Origin: CAVQBP01 sp963723205
Lineage (GTDB): Bacteria > Bacteroidota > Ignavibacteria > Ignavibacteriales > Ignavibacteriaceae
NCBI GenBank assembly: GCA_963723205.1
Contig: CAVRQC010000006.1
Location: 62,001-126,000, forward strand
DNA: 64,000 nucleotides
Reading direction: 5' to 3'
Part shown: positions 23,992 through 33,164 of the stretch, in pieces
How positions within the stretch are numbered: position 1 is the stretch's first letter
Layout of the letters: the number at the start of each line of letters is the position of its first letter
The notes under the pieces: generated by a model
What the model was told of the DNA's origin: nothing
Database searches by the model: none
The model's input: only the letters and a program-made list of their open reading frames with translations
Made by a program: the position numbers and the translations under genes

Positions 23992-25077
23992 ATGAAAAAA
24001 ACCAGGCTTTATAATATACATGAAAAATTAAATGCCAAGATTGTTGAATTTGCAGGCTTCTTAATGCCGGTTCAGTATACATCCATTATAGCTGAACACA
24101 AAGCCGTAAGAAATTCAGTCGGAATTTTTGATGTTTCCCATATGGGAGAAGTTTTCATCGTAGGAGAGAAAGCACTGGATTTTATTCAGCACATAACAAT
24201 AAACGATGCATCAAAATTATTTTCCGGCAGAGTTCAATATTCTGCAATGTGTTACCCGGATAGCGGAATTGTAGACGATTTACTCGTTTACAAATTAAAT
24301 GAAAACAAATTTATGTTGGTTATTAATGCTGCTAATATTGATAAAGATGTAAAATGGATGAAGGATAATAATAAATTTGATGTTAAGATTACTGACTCAA
24401 GCAATGATTATTCTCTGATAGCTGTCCAGGGACCCAAATCCAGAGAAGTTGTTCAAAAAATTTGTGATTTCGATTTAAACTTAGAGTACTATCATTTCAT
24501 AGAAGGTAAAGCTGCAGGAACTGATATGATAATTTCCCGGACAGGTTATACCGGGGAATTAGGATATGAACTTTATTTTACGGGTGATGCATCCATAGCG
24601 GAAAAAGTATGGAATGAAATTGTTGATGCCGGTGAAGAATTTAACATAACTCCTGCAGGTTTAGCGGCCAGAGACAGCTTAAGACTTGAAATGGGCTTTT
24701 GTTTATACGGTAATGATATTGATAAAACTACAAATCCTTTAGAAGCGGGATTAAGCTGGATAACTAAACTGAAAAAAGATAATTTCATAGGAAAAGAAGC
24801 ACTTTTAAAAATAAAATCAGACGGATTAAAAAGAAAACTCTCTCCCATTACTTCAGAAGAAAGGGTATTTCCAAGGCATGGTTATGCTATAACCTTTAAA
24901 GGCAAAAAGATCGGTGAAATAACAAGCGGGACTGTAAGTCCTGTTTTAGATAAACCAATCGCCTTAGGTTATGTTGATTCTGAATACGCCGTAGAAGGCT
25001 CAGAAGTAAATTTTTTCATAAGAGGTAAAGAAATTCCTGCAAAAATTGTGAAACTTCCTTTTATAAATAAAAATTGA
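23992..25077 (+). CDS. gcvT: Glycine cleavage system T protein (aminomethyltransferase)
   Basis: GcvT transfers the aminomethyl carbon of glycine from lipoyl-H protein to tetrahydrofolate. Length 361 is standard. Family landmarks are KIVEFAGFLMPVQY, RNSVGIFDVSHMGEVF near the N terminus, GYTGELGYELYF, GLAARDSLRLEMGFCLYGNDI, and the C-terminal barrel GEITSGTVSPVLDKPIALGYV. No gcvH or gcvP is in the window, so the other parts are encoded elsewhere. It is separated by 57 bases from the RNase gene and is followed after only 6 bases by the ComB-like gene, so these two share a transcript. Confidence 0.95.
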   Translation: MKKTRLYNIHEKLNAKIVEFAGFLMPVQYTSIIAEHKAVRNSVGIFDVSHMGEVFIVGEKALDFIQHITINDASKLFSGRVQYSAMCYPDSGIVDDLLVYKLNENKFMLVINAANIDKDVKWMKDNNKFDVKITDSSNDYSLIAVQGPKSREVVQKICDFDLNLEYYHFIEGKAAGTDMIISRTGYTGELGYELYFTGDASIAEKVWNEIVDAGEEFNITPAGLAARDSLRLEMGFCLYGNDIDKTTNPLEAGLSWITKLKKDNFIGKEALLKIKSDGLKRKLSPITSEERVFPRHGYAITFKGKKIGEITSGTVSPVLDKPIALGYVDSEYAVEGSEVNFFIRGKEIPAKIVKLPFINKN

Positions 25078-25083
25078 ACGGTC

Positions 25084-25824
25084 ATGAAGATTAATGTTAT
25101 TTTCTCACATAACAATTATGATGAACTTTTTTTTGCCTCAAAAACATCTGTTGTAATAGATGTTTTAAGAGCGTCAAGTACAATTGTTACAGCTTTACAA
25201 AATGGTGCTAAAGAAATTATCCCCGTCGCTTCCGTGGAATTCGCCGTGAAAATCTCCGGCGGTTTATTCACAGGACAAACATTAATGTGCGGAGAAAGAA
25301 ATACAAAAATAGTTGAAGGTTTCGCTCTTGGCAATTCACCTTTGGAATTTACTGAAGATAAAATCTCAGGAAAATCTATAATACTTTATACTACAAATGG
25401 TTCAAAGGCTGTTGTGAAAGCGAAATTCTCTGAAAATCTTTTCGTCACTACATTTCTAAATTTGTCTGCCGTGGCAAAAAAATTAATAGAGATTGATAAG
25501 GATACTGAAATAATTTGTTCGGGCATGGGCAATGCTATTTCACTTGAAGATATAGTCTGTGCTGGAAAATTAGTTTCCGAAATTCAAAAATATAAAGAAG
25601 AAATTGAACTTTCGGATTCTTCCAGGGCCAGTATTACATTAAACAAATCTTTCGGAAAAAATATACATAAAATGTTAAAAGAAACTGAACATGGGCAAAT
25701 CTTAATTAAAAATGGATTTGAAAAAGATATTGAATACTGCAGTAAACTCGATTTGTTAGAAGCTGTTCCTGTTTTTTCAAATAATGCGTTAAGATTGTTA
25801 CCTGCAGTTAAACCTGTTGTTTAG
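25084..25824 (+). CDS. 2-phosphosulfolactate phosphatase-like protein (ComB family)
   Basis: The 246-residue product belongs to the ComB family: VVIDVLRASSTIVTALQNGA, CGERNTKIVEGFALGNSPLE and IILYTTNGSKAV are its hallmark segments, with the acidic and Arg residues of the Mg-dependent active site. ComB hydrolyses 2-phosphosulfolactate in coenzyme M synthesis of methanogens. Bacterial homologues are widespread without the rest of that pathway, and I see no comA or comC here, so the natural substrate is open. It is 6 bases behind gcvT and 48 bases before ftsK. Confidence 0.85.
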   Translation: MKINVIFSHNNYDELFFASKTSVVIDVLRASSTIVTALQNGAKEIIPVASVEFAVKISGGLFTGQTLMCGERNTKIVEGFALGNSPLEFTEDKISGKSIILYTTNGSKAVVKAKFSENLFVTTFLNLSAVAKKLIEIDKDTEIICSGMGNAISLEDIVCAGKLVSEIQKYKEEIELSDSSRASITLNKSFGKNIHKMLKETEHGQILIKNGFEKDIEYCSKLDLLEAVPVFSNNALRLLPAVKPVV

Positions 25825-25872
25825 TATTTGTTGAATTCTATAATTAATATAAAATGTTATTTTTGATTTAAG

Positions 25873-28347
25873 ATGGCTGCAAAAAAGAGGCAAGTTACTA
25901 AGAACAATAAAAGATCAAAGAGTTCAAACGGGAATAACTATTTTACTATTTCTATAGAAAAGAAGAAAAAAATAATAGGGATATTTTTAATAGTTATTGC
26001 GCTTCTTGTATTCTTAAGTATAATTTCTTACTCTCCATTTGATCATTATAAATTTTCGGACCTATTTAAGGTATTCAATTCAAATTCTAATATTTCAGTA
26101 AAAGCAAGCGGTGCCTATAACTGGCTCGGCATTCTTGGAGCTTGTATTTCCGATTTCTTTATCAATTCAACCATAGGTTATTTTTCTCTTGTATTTCCAG
26201 TTATGGTTTTTATTTGGGGAGTAGCATTCTTAAAAAAAATAAATTTCCATTTCTTAATTTACTCATCCAACTTTTTAATTTTAACCGGATTGATTCTTTC
26301 CTCTATATTCGGAGTATTTAAAGTAAAGGATTTAATTAGAGTTAATGAACTTTCAGGAAAAATCGGATATTATTTAGGAGAAATTTTCACAAGACTGCTA
26401 GGTGGAATTGGAAGTATTATCTTATTAACAGCTTTTTTTATAGCTCTTTTAATTTTTGCTTTCGATATAAAACTTGAAAAGGTATTTCATTTTTTTAAAA
26501 ACATTTTCTCTACTTCTGTAAATAAAGTTAAAGATGAACTGGAAAAAAGCAGGGAGGAAATCGAAAGAGACAAACTGAAAAAAATACAAAGCCTGCGGGA
26601 TGAAAAGAAAAAGAAGAAATCATTTTCAAAGAAAAAAGATAATGTTCCGGAAGTTACCCCTGAAGAATTGATGGAAAGTGAAGCTGAAGAACAGACAAAA
26701 ATAAGAATTATAAGAAAAGAGGATAACCCTCAACCGCAGGAAGAAAACAAAATAGTATCCGACGAAGATAAAAAAGTTGATCTCGAAAAAACCGGGGAAA
26801 TCAAGGTTAAACCGCTGGATAAAAATGAAGAAGCAAATCTTCCCAACCAATGGGAGGAAAAGATTAATTATAAGAATCCAAGCCTTGATATTTTAGATCC
26901 TCTGCCTGAAGTAGATTTCCAGGTAGCAGAAGAAGAACTAAAAAGAAATGCAGAGCTTTTAAAGGAGAAATTAAAATTATTTGATATTCAAATCGAAGAT
27001 ATTTCGGTTACTCCCGGTCCGGTTGTTACACTTTATGAAATTGTTCCAGCACCGGGAGTAAAGATCAGTCGTATTGTTGGCCTCGAACATGATATCGCTC
27101 TTGCACTTGCAGCAAGGGGTATTAGAATTATCGCTCCTATTCCGGGAAAAAGTGCCATTGGTGTTGAAATACCAAATGCCGAAGCTTCACTTGTAAACGC
27201 AAGATCCGTCCTCGGCAAAATCTCCGAATCAAATATGGAATTGCCCATGGCATTCGGCAAAACAATAAACGGTGATGTTTATATGGCGGACCTGGCTAAA
27301 ATGCCGCACATGTTAATTGCCGGATCGACCGGATCTGGAAAAAGTGTCGGCATAAACATGATTATTGCAAGTATGCTTTATACCAAGCAGCCTTCCGAAG
27401 TTAAGCTGATAATGATAGATCCTAAAAAGATAGAATTATCATTTTATAATAAATTAAGAAAGCATTACCTGGCAGTCTCCCCTGATCTTGATGAAGAAAT
27501 AATTACAAATCCGCAAAATGCCGTTCTTCTCTTAAAGTCAGTAGAATATGAAATGGAAAAGCGGTATGATAAGCTGGCAAAATCAGGTGTAAGAAATATT
27601 GTTGATTATAATAAAAAAGTATCCGATCCTAAAAAGAGACCCCATGATACCGAAACTGTAAAACATCACCCGATTCCCTATTTAATAGTAATTATTGATG
27701 AACTTGCAGATTTAATGATAACCGCTGGTAAGGAAGTGGAAGAACCGATCGCAAGACTTGCTCAGTTAGCAAGAGCTGTCGGAATTCATCTTGTTCTTGC
27801 TACTCAAAGACCTTCGGTTAATGTTATAACTGGTGTTATTAAAGCAAACTTTAGCGCACGTGTTGCGTACCAGGTAGCTACAAAAATAGATTCAAGAACT
27901 ATCCTTGATATGAATGGTGCAGAACAATTACTAGGTAAAGGTGATATGCTTTTCCTTCCTACAGGTCAGCCTAAACCCATTCGTATTCAAAATGCTTTTA
28001 TATCCACTGATGAAGTTGAAAGATTAACTAATTATATATATTCACAGCCGGCATACTCCAAGCCATATTTTCTGCCATCATTGTATGATAAAAAGAAAGA
28101 AGCTGCAGCAGGATTTTTATCTGATCTTGATCCTATGTTTGAAGATGCAGCGCGAGTAATAGTAAGGCACCAGCAGGGGTCGGTTTCTCTTCTTCAGAGA
28201 AGATTAAAATTGGGATATTCGAGAGCAGCAAGAATAGTCGATCAGCTTGAAGAAGCTGGTATTGTTGGACCTAATGACGGCAGCAAAGCCCGTACAGTTT
28301 TGGTTGAAAATGAAGAACAGTTAGAAACAATCATTCGTTCATTATAA
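25873..28347 (+). CDS. ftsK: DNA translocase FtsK/SpoIIIE
   Basis: Septum-bound DNA pump that clears the chromosome from the division site and activates XerCD recombination. In 824 residues: basic N-terminal tail, four transmembrane helices (about 35-205), a charged linker (about 215-340), then the motor. Walker A is GSTGSGKSVGIN (from residue 484), Walker B is LIVIIDELADL (about 603-613), and the C-terminal gamma winged helix is QQGSVSLLQRRLKLGYSRAARI, which reads the KOPS guiding sequences. It converges on murI with 8 bases between the stops, so there is little room for a terminator. Confidence 0.96.
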   Translation: MAAKKRQVTKNNKRSKSSNGNNYFTISIEKKKKIIGIFLIVIALLVFLSIISYSPFDHYKFSDLFKVFNSNSNISVKASGAYNWLGILGACISDFFINSTIGYFSLVFPVMVFIWGVAFLKKINFHFLIYSSNFLILTGLILSSIFGVFKVKDLIRVNELSGKIGYYLGEIFTRLLGGIGSIILLTAFFIALLIFAFDIKLEKVFHFFKNIFSTSVNKVKDELEKSREEIERDKLKKIQSLRDEKKKKKSFSKKKDNVPEVTPEELMESEAEEQTKIRIIRKEDNPQPQEENKIVSDEDKKVDLEKTGEIKVKPLDKNEEANLPNQWEEKINYKNPSLDILDPLPEVDFQVAEEELKRNAELLKEKLKLFDIQIEDISVTPGPVVTLYEIVPAPGVKISRIVGLEHDIALALAARGIRIIAPIPGKSAIGVEIPNAEASLVNARSVLGKISESNMELPMAFGKTINGDVYMADLAKMPHMLIAGSTGSGKSVGINMIIASMLYTKQPSEVKLIMIDPKKIELSFYNKLRKHYLAVSPDLDEEIITNPQNAVLLLKSVEYEMEKRYDKLAKSGVRNIVDYNKKVSDPKKRPHDTETVKHHPIPYLIVIIDELADLMITAGKEVEEPIARLAQLARAVGIHLVLATQRPSVNVITGVIKANFSARVAYQVATKIDSRTILDMNGAEQLLGKGDMLFLPTGQPKPIRIQNAFISTDEVERLTNYIYSQPAYSKPYFLPSLYDKKKEAAAGFLSDLDPMFEDAARVIVRHQQGSVSLLQRRLKLGYSRAARIVDQLEEAGIVGPNDGSKARTVLVENEEQLETIIRSL

Positions 28348-28355
28348 AAGAGTAA

Positions 28356-29180
28356 TTAAATTATAAGTGTCTCCAGATCAACTTTATGTACTTCCATAAC
28401 AGGCTTCCCTAAAAATAATTCTGCAACTTCTTTAAACTTTACAGGTATATCACTCACGTAAAATTCATGGTTGCCGTTCGTATTCCTGTTGGTATATAGA
28501 TTTGTCCTGTCTAGTTCTTCCTTTATTATTCCCGCTGAAGCAACTCCGGAATCAATCAGCGTTACATTATCACCTATTACCTTTTGTATAACTTCTGATA
28601 AAATCGGATAGTGAGTGCAGCCTAGAACCAAAGTATCAATCTTTAGATTTCTTAATTCTTTTAAATATTCTTCAGCTATTTCATAAGTTGCTTTATGATT
28701 TATCCATCCTTCCTCAGCCAAAGGAACAAATAACGGACAAGCTTTTTCATAAACAATTATTGAATGATCTATTTTTCTTATTTCATTAGAATAAGCTTTA
28801 TTGCTGATTGTTGCTCTTGTTCCAATTACACCTATGTTACCATTTTTTGTAGAGCTAATTGCTAACTTAGCACCCGGATTAATCATACCTATAATAGGGA
28901 GATCAAAATTTTTCTTTAATTCGGCTATCGCTATTGATGACGCAGTATTGCATGCTACAACAACAGCCTTAACGCTTTTACTGAGTAAAAATTTTGTGTC
29001 CTGAAAAGAATATTCTATTACTGTTGAATTTGACTTGGAGCCATAAGGCACCCGGGCTGTATCTCCAAAATATACAATATCTTCAGCGGGAAGAGTTGAA
29101 GCTAATCTTTTAACTACAGTTAAACCACCAATCCCTGAATCAAATACTCCGATCGGTTTTTCTTTGTCTACGAAATTCAT
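28356..29180 (-). CDS. murI: Glutamate racemase
   Basis: MurI makes D-glutamate for peptidoglycan. The two catalytic cysteines are C77 (VVACNTASS) and C188 (LVLGCTHYP); the other family motifs are GVFDSGIGGLTVVKRL at the N terminus and YFGDTARVPYGSKS. Length 274 is normal. It lies downstream of glnD on the same strand with a 102-base gap that contains a short GCATAA-GGT-TTATGC palindrome (29245-29259); it may be read with glnD or from its own start. It converges with ftsK. Confidence 0.96.
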   Translation of the reverse strand: MNFVDKEKPIGVFDSGIGGLTVVKRLASTLPAEDIVYFGDTARVPYGSKSNSTVIEYSFQDTKFLLSKSVKAVVVACNTASSIAIAELKKNFDLPIIGMINPGAKLAISSTKNGNIGVIGTRATISNKAYSNEIRKIDHSIIVYEKACPLFVPLAEEGWINHKATYEIAEEYLKELRNLKIDTLVLGCTHYPILSEVIQKVIGDNVTLIDSGVASAGIIKEELDRTNLYTNRNTNGNHEFYVSDIPVKFKEVAELFLGKPVMEVHKVDLETLII

Positions 29181-29282
29181 TTATATATTATAATTATTAG
29201 TAATATATCTTAAATTGCTAAAATGCTGCATTGTTATGTTGTCCGCATAAGGTTTATGCATAACAGCCTTCAGTTGAAAAAC

Positions 29283-31856
29283 TTAAAGCATTTGAGAGAT
29301 TGTTCCTGTTAATTCAGCCCTGATAAGATCATAACCATTTTGAGAGATTTTTTTTCCATCACGATCAAGGACATAAAAAGAATCGACTATATCATCACCT
29401 TTTGTAGAAATTTTAGCAAAGTAAATCATTAAACCAAGTTCATTCATTTTTGATGTAACCCTGTACAGAAACCCTAACCTGTCCGGTGAAAAGACATCTA
29501 TAATTGTATACTTTTCATGCTTTTCAAATGCGATTTTTATTTTACCTGATCTTTTAAAGAATTTACTTTCAATTCTCCACCACTTTGATTTCATTTTTGC
29601 AACTTCTTTATTCAGCTGCAGCATCCCGTTTAAAACATTATTTAAATCACTGGTTATTTTATCATACCTTGCAGGTTCTATTTTTCTGCCAGTTCTGAAA
29701 TCAGTTACATTAAATGTATCAATAACTATATCATCTTTACGTGTAAAGATTTTTGCATCATGAATATTTGCATCGTTAATTGAAAGAACACCACAGACCT
29801 TTGAAAGCAGCGCAGGAAAATCTGTTGTAATAACTGTAATGTTCGTAAAATCACTAATCTCTTTGTACATAGTCGAGAGCTTAGTCCCTTTCAGTATCTC
29901 TTCAACATGTTGTGCTATTTCTTTATCCGAAAATTGATGAGCATAGGCAACATCATTTATAGAATCAATATGTTCCTGGACATGATCGTCGGAAATATTC
30001 GGTGAATACTTACTGATTTCCTGTGGAATCACATAAGTACTTGAGACCAATAATTCTTCTCCGGTTATTTGATCTTCGAGCATCGATTTGGATTTTCTAT
30101 AAAGTTCAGAAAGCAATTCGCTTTTCCATGATGTCCACACTGCAGGATTAACCGCCGAGAGATCAGCATAAGTAACCAGGTAAAGTAAATCCAGATACTT
30201 TGTTGAAGGAAATCTTGAAGTAAAATTATTCAATGTTTCAGGATCATTTAAATTTCTTCTGAAAGCAACCTGCTCCATAATAAGGTGGTTATGCACAAGG
30301 AAAGTGACCATATCAATTTCTTCTTCACTGTAACCGAGTCTGTGCATAATTGACGATGCCATTTCTGTCCCTATAATTTCATGCCCGGCAATATCTATTG
30401 GTTTAGCTATATCATGAAGAAGCAGACCAAGGTATAGCATTTCCCTCTCTTTTAAGGTATTAAATAATTTTCCGAGAGTAGATATATCCTTTTCAAGCTT
30501 CTCAACATTCTGAATAGTAATGAGTGTATGTTCATCGGCAGTGTAGCAATGATAAACACCATGCTGCATAAAACCTACAAGGTCTTTAAATTCCGGGAGA
30601 AATACGGACAAAACCCCTAATTCATTCATTACCGTAAGTGTCTGCCCTACATTTTTGGGCAGTTTCAGAATTTCTCTGAAAAAAACAGATGATTCTGAAG
30701 CTATTAAATCTGATTCAGAAAAATTTCCCATCTCTTCAATAATTACCGATCTCAAATTCTCATCAAAATGTGCAGTATGTAAGCCTCGATAATAAAAAGC
30801 TCTTAAGATATCTGAAAGTGAAAGCTTTATTTTAGGATTTGTTAATGAAATAGTTTTTCCTTTTAATACAAAATCATCATCAAGATAAATTGCCAGAGAA
30901 TCGGGTAAAGGATTTGAAATTTCATCCTGGAATCTTTTAAGCATTGATTTGGAAAAACGGTTTATGATATTTGCAGCTTTAAAATATTCTTTCATGAAAA
31001 GTTCAAGAGCATCACCCTGGCTATAGAACATTTCTGATATTTTTATTTGTGCATTAAATTCAAACCTGTCATTTTTCTGATTTTGAAACAGATGAAGAAG
31101 ATTTCTAACTGCAATTATCAGCTTGTAACTTTGAAGCAGGCGGTTACACTCACTGTGTGTTGTATAATCATTTTTCCTTAAAATATCTATAAAGATTTCT
31201 GTCTGTGAGGCTTCGATCTGTTTATTAAGAAGGGTTTTATTTTTTAGTATATACATCCATTCAATTACCTGGAAATCTCTTAGACCTCCGGCGGATAATT
31301 TTACATTCGGCTCAAGGGTTTTAGGAGATTCTCCATACTTTGTATACCTGTCTTCGGTATCAGCAAGAAATTCATCTAAAATTTTTGATGTTGCTTTGTT
31401 ATCTATAAAAGTAAATATCTCTTCATTCCATCTGTTGTATATTTTATCGGAACCATAAATAAAGCGTGTTTCAAAAAACTGTGTAAATGTATGCAGGTCT
31501 TCATGCAGGTATTTCTTTATATCTGAAAATTCTCTAAGGGTATGAGAAACTTCGATACCATTATCCCAGAACTTCGTAATCAGTTCGGTAATATCTGCTT
31601 TATTTTTATCAATCGACTCTGCAATAAACATTATATCAATGTCCGAATACGGTGATAATTCCCTTCTGCCGAAACTGCCGCAGGATGCTATTGCGAAATC
31701 ATACTTCTTACCAACTAAAAGTGAACGGACAAAATCTTCCACGAGAAGGCTGTACTCTAAACTAAATTTTAAAGCATCCATCTGGATGGGATTTTGCTGG
31801 AAAAGCTTTTTTCGATTATTGAAAAATATTTCTTTTGAGCTTAAAACTTGTGTCAT
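29283..31856 (-). CDS. glnD: Bifunctional uridylyltransferase/uridylyl-removing enzyme GlnD
   Basis: GlnD senses glutamine and adds or removes UMP on PII proteins. In 857 residues: nucleotidyltransferase domain with GSFGRRELSPYSDIDIMFI (Asp72/Asp74), a GlnD helical domain (LSAGGLRDFQVIEWMYIL), an HD domain for UMP removal (HDIAKP at about 481, with YTADEHTL before and GHEIIGTEMA after), and two C-terminal ACT domains (about 690-850; DFPALLSKVCGVLSIND and SPDRLGFLYRVTSKM). All active motifs are present. There is no glnB, glnK or amtB nearby. It follows queF by 14 bases, so nitrogen signalling is here in an operon with queuosine genes. Confidence 0.94.
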   Translation of the reverse strand: MTQVLSSKEIFFNNRKKLFQQNPIQMDALKFSLEYSLLVEDFVRSLLVGKKYDFAIASCGSFGRRELSPYSDIDIMFIAESIDKNKADITELITKFWDNGIEVSHTLREFSDIKKYLHEDLHTFTQFFETRFIYGSDKIYNRWNEEIFTFIDNKATSKILDEFLADTEDRYTKYGESPKTLEPNVKLSAGGLRDFQVIEWMYILKNKTLLNKQIEASQTEIFIDILRKNDYTTHSECNRLLQSYKLIIAVRNLLHLFQNQKNDRFEFNAQIKISEMFYSQGDALELFMKEYFKAANIINRFSKSMLKRFQDEISNPLPDSLAIYLDDDFVLKGKTISLTNPKIKLSLSDILRAFYYRGLHTAHFDENLRSVIIEEMGNFSESDLIASESSVFFREILKLPKNVGQTLTVMNELGVLSVFLPEFKDLVGFMQHGVYHCYTADEHTLITIQNVEKLEKDISTLGKLFNTLKEREMLYLGLLLHDIAKPIDIAGHEIIGTEMASSIMHRLGYSEEEIDMVTFLVHNHLIMEQVAFRRNLNDPETLNNFTSRFPSTKYLDLLYLVTYADLSAVNPAVWTSWKSELLSELYRKSKSMLEDQITGEELLVSSTYVIPQEISKYSPNISDDHVQEHIDSINDVAYAHQFSDKEIAQHVEEILKGTKLSTMYKEISDFTNITVITTDFPALLSKVCGVLSINDANIHDAKIFTRKDDIVIDTFNVTDFRTGRKIEPARYDKITSDLNNVLNGMLQLNKEVAKMKSKWWRIESKFFKRSGKIKIAFEKHEKYTIIDVFSPDRLGFLYRVTSKMNELGLMIYFAKISTKGDDIVDSFYVLDRDGKKISQNGYDLIRAELTGTISQML

Positions 31857-31870
31857 AAACAGAGTCTGAA

Positions 31871-32248
31871 TTAATTATAATTTTCAGTATAATAGTCTTC
31901 TTTTGAATATTCTGCCTCGATAGTTGAAGATATACCACCTCTCACATTAAATTCTGCGGTAATCCTCATATATCTTGGCCGACATACCTTAACCAGGTCA
32001 TCAAGAATTTTGTTTGTTGCACTTTCAAAATAAATTCCATCATTCCTGTACGAGTTCAAATAAAACTTTAATGATTTTAATTCAATACATAATTGATCCG
32101 GAATATATTCTACAGTTATAGTTGCAAAATCCGGCTGTCCGGTTTTAGGGCATAATGAAGTAAATTCAGGGGCTTCATGATAAATTGTATAATCCCTGTT
32201 CGGATATTGATTGTTAAAAACTTCCAATATTTTTAATTTTTCACTCAT
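31871..32248 (-). CDS. queF: NADPH-dependent preQ0 reductase QueF (unimodular)
   Basis: QueF reduces the nitrile of 7-cyano-7-deazaguanine (preQ0) to the amine preQ1 in queuosine synthesis. In 125 residues the catalytic Cys33 (FTSLCPKTGQPDFA) and Asp40 are seen, with the same 7-residue spacing as in B. subtilis QueF, followed by the NADPH-binding motif CIELKSLKFYLNSYRN and the substrate-binding Glu of FESATNKI. This is the short single-domain form. It sits 16 bases after queC and 14 before glnD in one operon; queA, for the next-but-one step, is at 47.7 kb. Confidence 0.95.
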   Translation of the reverse strand: MSEKLKILEVFNNQYPNRDYTIYHEAPEFTSLCPKTGQPDFATITVEYIPDQLCIELKSLKFYLNSYRNDGIYFESATNKILDDLVKVCRPRYMRITAEFNVRGGISSTIEAEYSKEDYYTENYN

Positions 32249-32264
32249 TTTAACAATTTCCTTT

Positions 32265-32954
32265 CTAAATGTAACTCAACCTAACCTTATATTTTATAGG
32301 ATCTTCAATACCTGCCTTTTGAAAACCTCTTAACCTTAGAGCACAGCTGTCACAAACTCCGCATGCTTCATCTTCATTTTGATAGCAGGACCAGGTTAAA
32401 TTTAAAGGAGCGTTAAGTTCAATTCCTTTCTTAACAATATCTTCTTTAGAAAAATGAATAATTGGTGCAACTATTACAATCTTTGTTTCAGGTTTTGTCC
32501 CAAAGTCAATCATTTTTTCAAAAGCATTAAAAAATTCCGGTCTGCAATCAGGATAACCTGAAGAATCTTCATAAACAGCTCCAACAAAAATTGCTTCTGC
32601 TCCAATTACTTCTGCCCAGCTGACACATACAGATAAAATATTTGCATTTCTAAAAGGAACATATGAAGACGGAATTTCTTTGGATAATAAATTTGCTTCA
32701 CTTACTTTTATATCCTTATCCGTTAATGATGAACCCCCGATTTTTGCTAAATGTGCAAAATCAACAACCAAAGTATTTTTCACACCGCAAAAATCAGCAA
32801 TATCGTAAAACGATTTCAATTCTCTTTTTTCTGTTCTTTGCCCATAATTAATATGGGCAAAAGAAAGATCATAATCTTCCTTCGCGATAGCTGCTGTAAC
32901 GCAACTATCCATTCCGCCGCTGACTGCTACAATTGCTTTTTTCTTATTATTCAT
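32265..32954 (-). CDS. queC: 7-cyano-7-deazaguanine (preQ0) synthase QueC
   Basis: QueC turns 7-carboxy-7-deazaguanine into preQ0 with ATP and ammonia. The PP-loop is at the N terminus (AVSGGMDSC), and the zinc site is the C-terminal cysteine set C-x7-C-x2-C-x2-C (CYQNEDEACGVCDSC). Length 229 is normal; AYEDSSGYPDCRPEF is another family block. It leads the queC-queF-glnD operon on the minus strand, divergent from tpiA. I looked for a preQ1 riboswitch in the leader and found none; a dispersed palindrome lies there instead. Confidence 0.95.
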   Translation of the reverse strand: MNNKKKAIVAVSGGMDSCVTAAIAKEDYDLSFAHINYGQRTEKRELKSFYDIADFCGVKNTLVVDFAHLAKIGGSSLTDKDIKVSEANLLSKEIPSSYVPFRNANILSVCVSWAEVIGAEAIFVGAVYEDSSGYPDCRPEFFNAFEKMIDFGTKPETKIVIVAPIIHFSKEDIVKKGIELNAPLNLTWSCYQNEDEACGVCDSCALRLRGFQKAGIEDPIKYKVRLSYI

Positions 32955-33014
32955 ATTTAAAATTAAATAGTTAATTTAATAAAATAACATTTTACAAAGA
33001 AATAGTGGAAAGAC

Positions 33015-33039
33015 GCCAGTCACTTTTAAAGTGACCGGC
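33015..33039. repeat. Dispersed imperfect palindrome, copy 2
   Basis: A 25-base palindrome with 12-base arms and one A-C mismatch (GCCAGTCACTTT against AAAGTGACCGGC), in the divergent gap between queC and tpiA. It matches the element at 1947-1973 in arm sequence, spacing and symmetry. It lies 60-120 bases from both start codons, clear of the tpiA promoter. Confidence 0.7.
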
Positions 33040-33090
33040 ATCTAGCCCATAATACAATAATAACATTATATAAAAAAATTTAATCCTTAA

Positions 33091-33121
33091 TTGCCGCTGA
33101 AAATCATCTTTCGTAAGTTTG
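33091..33121 (+). promoter_or_regulatory. Bacteroidota-type promoter for tpiA
   Basis: TTG (33091-33093), 20 bases, TAAGTTTG (33114-33121): an exact match to the TAnnTTTG -7 box with proper spacing. Transcription would start near 33128, some 37 bases ahead of the tpiA ATG. Confidence 0.6.
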
Positions 33122-33164
33122 TTTTGAATTTTTTATTCTTTTATACAAAAATCATGAGGAAATA

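Noticed and set aside
31639..31869. Open frames on the opposite strand of glnD, smc, infB, gpsA and other genes
   Set aside because: They mirror the codons of the real genes, lack family motifs and start sites, and overlap completely; shadows only.
32955..33090. preQ1 riboswitch in the queC leader
   Set aside because: I searched the minus-strand leader for the preQ1-I and -II patterns (short C-rich loop with A-rich tail) and found neither.
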